A stretch of DNA of 64,000 nt from Roseovarius nanhaiticus. GTDB lineage: Bacteria > Pseudomonadota > Alphaproteobacteria > Rhodobacterales > Rhodobacteraceae. The notes beneath the pieces were generated by a model. That model saw only the letters and a list, made by a program, of their open reading frames with translations, was not told the origin of the DNA and did not search any database. The translations under genes were made by a program, and so were the position numbers. Below, piece by piece: positions 58,306-64,000 of this stretch (position 1 is its first letter; every line of letters begins with the position of its first letter). The stretch is taken from assembly GCF_900156535.1 (NCBI RefSeq), contig NZ_FTNV01000001.1, positions 1,736,001 through 1,800,000 on the forward strand. Direction: 5' to 3'.

Positions 58306-58758
58306 ATGGCGATGAAGTCGCTCAAGAAAAAGCGCAGGATTCAGGTGGTTGCGGTTGCGGCGGTCGCTTTGGTCCTGTCGACGGGCCTTATCGGCTACGC
58401 GATGCGCGACGGCATCAATTTCTTTCGCTCGCCTTCGCAGGTCATGGCCGAGCCGCCGGGTCCGTCCGAGGTGTTCCGCATCGGTGGACTGGTCGAGGCC
58501 GGAAGCATCCGGCGCGGCGCCGGCGAAGAGGTCACGTTCAGCGTAACTGATGGCGGTGCGACCGTGCCCGTCGCCTTCGTCGGCGTTCTGCCCGACCTTT
58601 TCGGCGAGGACCAAGGCATGGTCGGCCTCGGCAGCTATGACGGTCAAACCTTCCGCGCGACTGAGATTCTGGCCAAGCATGACGAAAGCTATATGCCCAA
58701 AGAGGTCGTCAACGCGCTGAAAGAGCAGGGTGTCTACCAAGAGCCGGTCGGACAGTAA
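58306..58758 (+). CDS. ccmE: Cytochrome c maturation heme chaperone CcmE
   Basis: Encodes 150 residues: a basic N-terminus (KSLKKKRR), one membrane anchor (about 13-31) and the periplasmic OB-fold domain with FRIGGLVEAGSIRR. The covalent heme ligand H125 and Y129 are in LAKHDESYMP. It carries heme from CcmC to CcmF/H. The partner genes ccmF and ccmH lie 1.3 kb downstream, separated by the endolysin-holin cassette. Confidence 0.96.
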   Translation: MAMKSLKKKRRIQVVAVAAVALVLSTGLIGYAMRDGINFFRSPSQVMAEPPGPSEVFRIGGLVEAGSIRRGAGEEVTFSVTDGGATVPVAFVGVLPDLFGEDQGMVGLGSYDGQTFRATEILAKHDESYMPKEVVNALKEQGVYQEPVGQ

Positions 58759-58766
58759 GTCCTGCG

Positions 58767-58774
58767 TTAACCAT
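58767..58774 (+). promoter_or_regulatory. CtrA half-site upstream of the endolysin gene
   Basis: TTAACCAT, an exact match to the CtrA half-site known from Caulobacter, is 63 bp upstream of the endolysin start in the 79-bp gap after ccmE. CtrA controls gene-transfer-agent release in Rhodobacter, which makes the position meaningful. Binding is inferred. Confidence 0.45.
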
Positions 58775-58837
58775 CCATCCGCCACGTTTCGCCATCCGGC
58801 AGGGAATTGTCCCCTCCGGTGATGCAAAGGTGGCAAT

Positions 58838-59449
58838 ATGGACCAGATACGCGAAATCGCGCGGGAAATCGTCGCCCGCGAGGGCGGCTATGTAAACGAC
58901 CCGGACGATCCCGGCGGCGCGACAAAGCATGGGGTGACGGTGCACACGATGCGCCGTCTGGGTCTGGACCTGACCGGCGACGGCCGGATCGACGCGGCGG
59001 ACGTCCGACGGGTCGATCCGGCGCAGGCCGAGGACATCTTCATCCAGCACTATTTCATCGCGCCCGGCATCAAGCGTCTGCCTGATCCGCTGCGTGCGAG
59101 CGTCTTCGACATGTATGTCAACGCGGGCAGCAATGCGGTGCGTATTTTGCAGCGGCTGTTGCGCCAGATGGGGCAGGAAATAAAGGTTGATGGCGTGATC
59201 GGCCCGCGAACCGCCGAGGCCGCGCAAATCGCGGCGCAGACCGCCCCAAACCATATTGCCGACGCCTACGCCATAGCGCGCCGCAATTACTACCTGCGCA
59301 TCGCGGACCGGCGACCCGCGAGCCGAAAATTCGCCCGCACCCGCGCAGGCGGCAAGGGCGGCTGGATCCTGCGCGCCGAGGAATTCATGTCGCCGCGCTA
59401 TCATCTGAGCCAAGCTGAATTCAGCGCACGGGTGGCGGCATGGGACTGA
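58838..59449 (+). CDS. GH108 endolysin (probable gene transfer agent lysis protein)
   Basis: Encodes 203 residues. The N-terminal GH108 domain has the catalytic Glu15 in R-E-G-G-Y-V-N-D-P-D-D-P-G-G-A-T-K-H-G-V-T, and the C-terminal peptidoglycan-binding part has NAGSNAVRILQRLLRQMGQEIKVDGVIGPRTAEAA. There is no signal peptide, so release across the membrane needs the holin, whose gene overlaps by 10 bp. In Rhodobacter capsulatus an equivalent endolysin/holin pair away from the main cluster lyses cells to release gene transfer agent particles; the same role is inferred. No other phage genes are nearby. Confidence 0.88.
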   Translation: MDQIREIAREIVAREGGYVNDPDDPGGATKHGVTVHTMRRLGLDLTGDGRIDAADVRRVDPAQAEDIFIQHYFIAPGIKRLPDPLRASVFDMYVNAGSNAVRILQRLLRQMGQEIKVDGVIGPRTAEAAQIAAQTAPNHIADAYAIARRNYYLRIADRRPASRKFARTRAGGKGGWILRAEEFMSPRYHLSQAEFSARVAAWD

Positions 59450-60006
59450 TCAACAGCCTGATGACGCTGCTTTTTGGCAATGGTCGCAACGTGGTGGCGC
59501 GCACGGCCGAGGTTTTTCGCGAGAATGCCGAAGCGGGCGCGGAGCGGCAAAGCCGCGAACGCGGCGCCGCCATCGGCCAGATGCAGGCGGAATTTGGTGC
59601 GGGGCAATCGGGCGTCTTCGACCGCTTCATGGACGGAGTAAACCGCCTGCCGCGCCCGGCGCTGGCGCTGGGAACGTTGGGCCTGTTCGTATCGGCCATG
59701 GTCGATCCGGTCTGGTTCGCGGCACGCATGCAGGGCATCGCACTCGTGCCCGAGCCGCTCTGGTGGCTTCTGGGCGTGATCGTGTCCTTCTATTTCGGTG
59801 CGCGGCACCAGTTCAAAGGCCAGGTGTTTCGCCGCTCGATCGTCGAAAGCGCCGCCGAGGCGCCGCGTATTGCCGCCAGCATCCGCGCGCTGGAAGCGGG
59901 TGACACGGGCCAAATGACCCCCGATGCGGACCAAGACACTCCGGCGCCCGAAACCGAAGGCGGCCCCAACCCGGCCCTGCGCGCCTGGCGCGAGCAGGAG
60001 CGGTAA
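59440..60006 (+). CDS. Holin family protein
   Basis: Encodes 188 residues. An amphipathic, charged N-terminus is followed by RLPRPALALGTLGLFVSAMVDP (helix about 70-92), a second membrane helix (about 106-124, WWLLGVIVSFYFGARHQ), and a long hydrophilic tail. This fits the putative phage holin family linked with GH108 endolysins. Overlaps the endolysin gene by 10 bp and is followed by an 11-bp-arm inverted repeat before ccmF. Confidence 0.85.
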   Translation: MGLINSLMTLLFGNGRNVVARTAEVFRENAEAGAERQSRERGAAIGQMQAEFGAGQSGVFDRFMDGVNRLPRPALALGTLGLFVSAMVDPVWFAARMQGIALVPEPLWWLLGVIVSFYFGARHQFKGQVFRRSIVESAAEAPRIAASIRALEAGDTGQMTPDADQDTPAPETEGGPNPALRAWREQER

Positions 60007-60035
60007 GGCGCCGCGCGGCCTGCCGCGACAATCTG

Positions 60036-60084
60036 AACCGTCCCGCAGGCGTTTTCCGGTTGGTGGAGTGCGCGCGGGACGGTT
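60036..60084. repeat. Long-arm inverted repeat between the holin gene and ccmF
   Basis: Perfect 11-bp arms AACCGTCCCGC (60036-60046) and GCGGGACGGTT (60074-60084) with a 27-nt spacer, ending 11 nt before the ccmF start. It may end holin transcripts, or act as an operator or attenuator for ccmF. Confidence 0.55.
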
Positions 60085-60095
60085 ATACATGGGCC

Positions 60096-62075
60096 ATGAT
60101 TACAGAACTCGGCCATTTCGCCCTCATCCTCGCTTTCGTCATCGCCTGCGTGCAGGCTACCGTCCCGCTTGTCGGGGCGCATAAACGCTGGAGCGGGTGG
60201 ATGGCCGTGGGCGATACCGCCGCGGGCCTGCAATTTCTGATGGTGGCGCTGAGTTTTGCGGCGCTGACCTATGCGTTCGTCGTCTCGGATTTCTCGCTGC
60301 GGCTAGTCACGCTGAACAGCCATTCGGCGAAACCGATGCTCTACAAGATTACCGGCGTCTGGGGCAATCACGAGGGCTCCATGCTGCTCTGGGTGCTGAT
60401 CGTGGCGCTTTTTGGCGCGTGCGCGGCATGGTTCGGCGGCAATCTGCCGCCCGGTCTGCGCGCGCGGGTGCTGGCGGTTCAGGCCATGGTCGGGATCGCG
60501 TTTCTGGCGTTTATCCTCTTCACGTCCAATCCATTCCTGCGCCTCGCGGTACCGCCGCTCGACGGGCAGGACTTGAACCCGCTCCTGCAGGATCCCGGCC
60601 TCGCCTTTCATCCGCCGTTTCTCTACATCGGCTATGTCGGCCTTTCGATGACCTTCAGCTTTGCCGTCGCCGCGCTGATCGAGGGGCGCGTTGATGCCGC
60701 TTGGGGCCGCTGGGTGCGCCCCTACACGCTGGCCGCTTGGGTATTCTTGACCATCGGCATCGCGATGGGCAGCTGGTGGGCCTATTACGAGCTGGGCTGG
60801 GGCGGATTCTGGTTCTGGGATCCGGTCGAAAACGCGAGCTTCATGCCGTGGCTGATCGCCGCCGCGCTGCTGCACTCCGCCATTGTCGTTGAAAAGCGTG
60901 AGAGCCTGAAAAGCTGGACGATCCTTTTGGCCATCATCGCCTTCGGCTTTTCGATGATCGGCGCGTTCATCACGCGCTCGGGCGTGCTGACCTCGGTCCA
61001 TGCGTTCGCCAACGACCCCGAGCGCGGGATGTTCCTATTGGGGATCACTGCGGTCTTCATGATGGGCGGGCTGACGATGTTCGCAGCGCGCGCTGGATCG
61101 ATGCAGGCGCGGGGCGTCTTTGCCTTGTCGAGCCGCGAGTCGATGCTGGTGGCCAACAATGTCCTTCTGGGCGTGTCGGCTTTCGTCATCTTCGTCGGAA
61201 CGATTTGGCCGCTCGTGGCCGAGATCTTTTTTGACCGCAAGCTGTCGGTTGGCGCGCCCTTCTTTGACATGGCGTTCACGCCCTTCATGGTGGTGCTTGG
61301 CGCGCTTCTGCCCATCGGCTCGATGATGCCGTGGAAGCGCGGGCAGATGGCCCGCGTCTCGCGCCAGTTGGTGCCGGCCTTGGTACTGGCGCTTGCTGTG
61401 CTGGGCCTCGCCTGGGCCATTCAGTCGGGGCGCAGCCTGCTTGGTCCGGTGGGCCTGGCGCTCGGGACATGGCTGGTCGTGGGTGCGGCGCTTGATCTGT
61501 GGTCGCGCACCGGGGTTCGCGGCGATGCCCGCAGCCGGGCGCGGCGCCTGATGCGCCTACCGCGCGCCGATTGGGGCAAGGCGACGGCCCATGCGGGGCT
61601 TGGCGTGACCTTCGCGGGCATTGCCGGACTGCTGGCATGGGAGGCGGAGGATATCCGCGTGGTCCAGACCGGCGACAGCTTTGACTTGGCGGGTTACACC
61701 ATCACGCTCGAGGATGTGCGCCGCAGCGAGGGGCCTAATTACATCACCACCATCGCCGATATGCGCCTGTCCAAGGACGGCGAGGAGATCGGCCTGCTGC
61801 AGCCGGAAAAACGCTTCTACCCGGTGGCTGAAATGCCCACGACCGAGGCGGCCATCGATATCGGTTTCGCCCGCGACATCTATGTCGTCATCGGCGATCC
61901 ACAGGATAACGGCGGCTGGGCCGTGCGCACCTATTACAAGCCATTGGCCAACTGGATCTGGGGCGGTGCGATCCTCATGGCATTGGGCGGCTTCCTGTCG
62001 CTGAGTGACCGGCGCTACCGCGTGGCGGCTGGCGCCAAGAAAATCGCGCGGGCCGAGGGAGTGCCCGCAGAATGA
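60096..62075 (+). CDS. ccmF: Heme lyase CcmF
   Basis: Encodes 659 residues with about 15 transmembrane helices. The WWD heme-handling domain is clear: WGNHEGSMLLWVL, WAYYELGWGGFWFWDPVENASFMPWL and the His residues of FHPPFLYIGYVGLS and ITRSGVLTSVHAFA. With CcmH it attaches heme to apocytochrome c. Start chosen at MITELGHFAL. The stop overlaps ccmH by 4 bp. Confidence 0.97.
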   Translation: MITELGHFALILAFVIACVQATVPLVGAHKRWSGWMAVGDTAAGLQFLMVALSFAALTYAFVVSDFSLRLVTLNSHSAKPMLYKITGVWGNHEGSMLLWVLIVALFGACAAWFGGNLPPGLRARVLAVQAMVGIAFLAFILFTSNPFLRLAVPPLDGQDLNPLLQDPGLAFHPPFLYIGYVGLSMTFSFAVAALIEGRVDAAWGRWVRPYTLAAWVFLTIGIAMGSWWAYYELGWGGFWFWDPVENASFMPWLIAAALLHSAIVVEKRESLKSWTILLAIIAFGFSMIGAFITRSGVLTSVHAFANDPERGMFLLGITAVFMMGGLTMFAARAGSMQARGVFALSSRESMLVANNVLLGVSAFVIFVGTIWPLVAEIFFDRKLSVGAPFFDMAFTPFMVVLGALLPIGSMMPWKRGQMARVSRQLVPALVLALAVLGLAWAIQSGRSLLGPVGLALGTWLVVGAALDLWSRTGVRGDARSRARRLMRLPRADWGKATAHAGLGVTFAGIAGLLAWEAEDIRVVQTGDSFDLAGYTITLEDVRRSEGPNYITTIADMRLSKDGEEIGLLQPEKRFYPVAEMPTTEAAIDIGFARDIYVVIGDPQDNGGWAVRTYYKPLANWIWGGAILMALGGFLSLSDRRYRVAAGAKKIARAEGVPAE

Positions 62076-62521
62076 AACGTCTGGCCCTAATTCTGGCGCT
62101 GATCGCCAGCCCGCTCTGGGCCGTGCAGCCCGATGAGGTGCTGGACGATCCCGCGCTGGAGGCGCGCGCGCGCGCGCTGTCCGAAGGGCTGCGCTGCCTC
62201 GTCTGCCGGAACGAGAATATTGACGCGTCCAACGCGCAGCTGGCGCGCGATCTGCGCCTTTTGGTGCGCGAGCGTCTGGTGGCTGGCGACACCGACGAGG
62301 AGGCCATTTCTTTCATCGTCGATCGCTATGGCGAATACGTCCTGCTCAACCCTCCGGCATCTGGCAGCACCTGGGTGCTGTGGCTGGCGGGGCCTGCCAT
62401 GCTGCTTCTGGGCGGCGGGATCGCGGCGGTCTATATCCGCCGCCGGGGCCGCGCCACGCCCGAAGACGATCAACTGACCGACGCCGAAGAGGCGCGGCTG
62501 CGCGATATTCTGAACGGATGA
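62072..62521 (+). CDS. ccmH: Cytochrome c maturation thiol reductase CcmH
   Basis: Encodes 149 residues: signal peptide (1-17), periplasmic three-helix domain with C42/C45 in LRCLVCRNENI, and one C-terminal transmembrane helix (about 103-122). It reduces the CXXCH of apocytochromes before heme attachment. Overlaps ccmF by 4 bp; the short form means the CcmI part is encoded elsewhere. Confidence 0.96.
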   Translation: MKRLALILALIASPLWAVQPDEVLDDPALEARARALSEGLRCLVCRNENIDASNAQLARDLRLLVRERLVAGDTDEEAISFIVDRYGEYVLLNPPASGSTWVLWLAGPAMLLLGGGIAAVYIRRRGRATPEDDQLTDAEEARLRDILNG

Positions 62522-62538
62522 AACCCGAGAAGAGCCCC

Positions 62539-63318
62539 ATGAGCCGATACAGCGCCATCACCTACGAGGAGGAGGGTGGCATCGCCGTCCTGCGTCTCAA
62601 TCGGCCGGACAAGATGAACTCGCTCAGCGCCCAGATGCGGTCCGAGATCACCGATGCGGTCGGCGCCGCTGGAAAATCCGCGCGCGTTCTTGTCATCACG
62701 GGCGAGGGGCGCGCGTTTTGCGCCGGTCAGGATCTGAGCGATGTGGGCAATGCCGCCTCGCTCGATCTGGAGCGCGTGCTGCGCGATGAGTACGCGCCGA
62801 TGCTGCGCATGATCTGGGACTGCCCCATTCCTACGGTTGCCGCCGTGAACGGCGTTGCTGCAGGGGCAGGGGCCAACCTGGCATTGGCCGCCGATGTCAC
62901 CATCGCCGCCCAGAGTGCGAGGTTTATACAGGCTTTCACCCGGATCGGCCTGATGCCCGACGCGGGCGGCACCTATTGGCTGCCGCGCCAGATGGGCGCC
63001 GCTAAGGCGATGGGTGCGGCTCTCTTTGCCGAGCCGATCAGCGCGAAGGATGCCTCGGACTGGGGCATGATCTGGGAGGCGGTGCCGGATATAGACTTTA
63101 ACGCGCATTGGCGCGCGCGCGCCGCGCATCTGGCAAACGGCCCAACCGAAGCGTACCGCCATCTGAAATCCGCGCTGCGCGGAAGCTGGAGCCAGAGTGC
63201 CGAAGCGCAACTGGATATAGAGGCGCGCTTGCAGGGCGCCTGCGCGCAGACCCGCGATTTTCAGGAGGGCGTCGTCGCCTTTCTAGCGAAGCGCAAGCCC
63301 GAATTCGAAGGCCGCTAA
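62539..63318 (+). CDS. Enoyl-CoA hydratase/isomerase, PaaG-like
   Basis: Encodes 259 residues from ATG 62539 after GAGAAGAG; ATG 62518, inside the ccmH stop, would add seven residues. The crotonase fold is clear: FCAGQDLSDV for CoA binding and VNGVAAGAGANLALAADVTIAA for the oxyanion hole. GLMPDAGGTYWLPRQMG has Asp where hydratases have a second Glu, as in PaaG-type isomerases of phenylacetate breakdown. No other paa gene is nearby, so a general fatty acid role is possible. Confidence 0.9.
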   Translation: MSRYSAITYEEEGGIAVLRLNRPDKMNSLSAQMRSEITDAVGAAGKSARVLVITGEGRAFCAGQDLSDVGNAASLDLERVLRDEYAPMLRMIWDCPIPTVAAVNGVAAGAGANLALAADVTIAAQSARFIQAFTRIGLMPDAGGTYWLPRQMGAAKAMGAALFAEPISAKDASDWGMIWEAVPDIDFNAHWRARAAHLANGPTEAYRHLKSALRGSWSQSAEAQLDIEARLQGACAQTRDFQEGVVAFLAKRKPEFEGR

Positions 63319-63862
63319 GCGGTTCGTCAGCGACGCCGCGCGCGACACGATCAACGCGGACACCAGTATCATTGCTCAGTCGATAAAGGGCCAGCGCGGT
63401 GAACCACTTCGGCGTATCTGCCTGCGGGGCAAGCGCCTCCTGCACAAGACGGGCACTGCGATGGGACAACTCTCTGCCGGGGTGCGGCCGGCTTGGTCGT
63501 GGCGTTCAGCGCGGAGGGCCAAAGCATGACAACAGCGCACGCCGCCCTCGCTTTCGGCCGGTTTGAAGCGCGTTTTCAAAGGTTTGGCATTCCCGCGCCG
63601 CATGGCGCTGGCCACGCGTCAATCCTGTCCGCATCTGACGAAAATCACAGCGATCGACATGGCACGATATGCCACCGCGCCCCCCGCCGCCGGAACTGGC
63701 GGTCACCGCAATAGGCATCGTCTCTTTGATCAGCTGCAAGCCGATGCCAAGGCGCAGGGGCGGCGCAATTGCGAAGCGCAGACCAAGGCCAAACCAACTG
63801 CGCGCCTGCAAGCCGAGGTGGATGCAAAGCTTGCGGGGCGACGGGGCGATTAAGCAGGCATG
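63319..63862. other. Stretch without a confident gene
   Basis: About 540 bp between the hydratase gene and gltA. Short frames occur on both strands (for example 63526-63714 plus, with GGAGGG before its ATG, and 63659-63853 plus) but they overlap, have mixed codon use, and match no family. The region may hold decayed coding sequence; nothing firmer can be supported. Confidence 0.4.
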
Positions 63863-63891
63863 AAAATGGCGCAACCGATATCGATTGCGCC
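63863..63891 (-). terminator. Intrinsic terminator after gltA
   Basis: A 24-nt near-perfect palindrome (GGCGCAAC and CGATATCG, then GTTGCGCC with one mismatch) at 63868-63891, followed on the minus strand by ATTTTC. Confidence 0.65.
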
Positions 63892-63935
63892 ACTCTATCT
63901 CTGGATGGGGGAGATGTAGGCCCCGCCATCTGCGG

Positions 63936-64000
63936 TCAGCGGTTTTCGATATCGACGTAATCGCGCAAGGCAGAACCAGCGTAAAGCTGACGCGGGCGAC
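63936..64000 (-). CDS. gltA: Citrate synthase, 3' end
   Basis: The minus-strand frame entering from the window edge reads R-P-R-Q-L-Y-A-G-S-A-L-R-D-Y-V-D-I-E-N-R and then TGA (63936-63938). The RPRQLY-x-G ... RDY terminus is the conserved end of hexameric-type citrate synthase. Only about 21 codons are in the window, so the rest of the gene and its integrity cannot be judged. Confidence 0.85.
   Translation of the reverse strand, partial: RPRQLYAGSALRDYVDIENR

Noticed and set aside
58838..60006. Prophage remnant as explanation for the endolysin and holin genes
   Set aside because: No integrase, capsid, tail, attachment repeat or compositional change is seen; both sides continue directly into ccm genes.
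63098..63469. 123-codon minus-strand frame at the end of the hydratase gene
   Set aside because: Most of it lies opposite the 3' end of the hydratase gene, and no family or ribosome site supports it.

Overview
The window comes from a chromosome of an alphaproteobacterium of the order Rhodobacterales, most likely the Roseobacter group. The evidence is the high GC, the synteny prfA-prmC-DUF4167, small proteins typical of Rhodobacteraceae, GTTC-N7-GTTC LexA boxes, and a GH108 endolysin/holin pair like the one that releases gene transfer agents. Genus and species cannot be fixed from the sequence. Almost all of it is core genome. There is no prophage, IS element or CRISPR array; the only mobile-element trace is a decayed RAYT-like transposase at 1033-1467.

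Layout. 1-2600: 3' end of lepA, the RAYT remnant, an entericidin-like lipoprotein and two small envelope proteins. 2608-12082: overlapping bactofilin/M23 peptidase pair, bcp, a large AsmA-like protein, queA, an MFS transporter and a DUF924 protein. 12243-18017: lpdA, a methyltransferase, DUF488, uvrA with an SOS box, and a small secreted protein. 18033-25985: GAF-EAL phosphodiesterase, AI-2E family exporter, valine-catabolism genes mmsA and mmsB with a YbdK-type ligase between them, a divergent LysR regulator and a CBS protein. 26108-35024: coaD, a 47-residue membrane protein, gap, DUF808, tkt, a coiled-coil protein with zapA, and uvrD with a second SOS box.

35037-40754: a cobalamin riboswitch precedes an unrecognised 91-residue ORF. 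A complete zinc island follows: zur-znuC-znuB divergent from znuA-DUF1007-NicO, with a Zur-box-like dyad between them. The island is followed by tRNA-Ile(CAU). 40883-53173 onward: purM-purN, rnd, sufE, purL, a diaminopropionate ammonia-lyase/M24 peptidase pair, mazG, an agmatinase-type ureohydrolase, DUF1499, then prfA-prmC-DUF4167. 55092-58282: a candidate small RNA, a LysR regulator, murI and argC. 58306-63318: cytochrome c maturation genes ccmE, ccmF and ccmH, interrupted by the endolysin-holin cassette, then a PaaG-like enoyl-CoA hydratase. The window ends in the 3' end of gltA on the minus strand.

Most notable: the endolysin-holin cassette inside the ccm operon with a CtrA half-site upstream; the orphan B12 riboswitch with its small ORF; the compact zinc island; exact LexA boxes at both uvrA and uvrD; a short interspersed repeat family at gene ends; and a candidate sRNA with an anti-Shine-Dalgarno CCTCCC segment.
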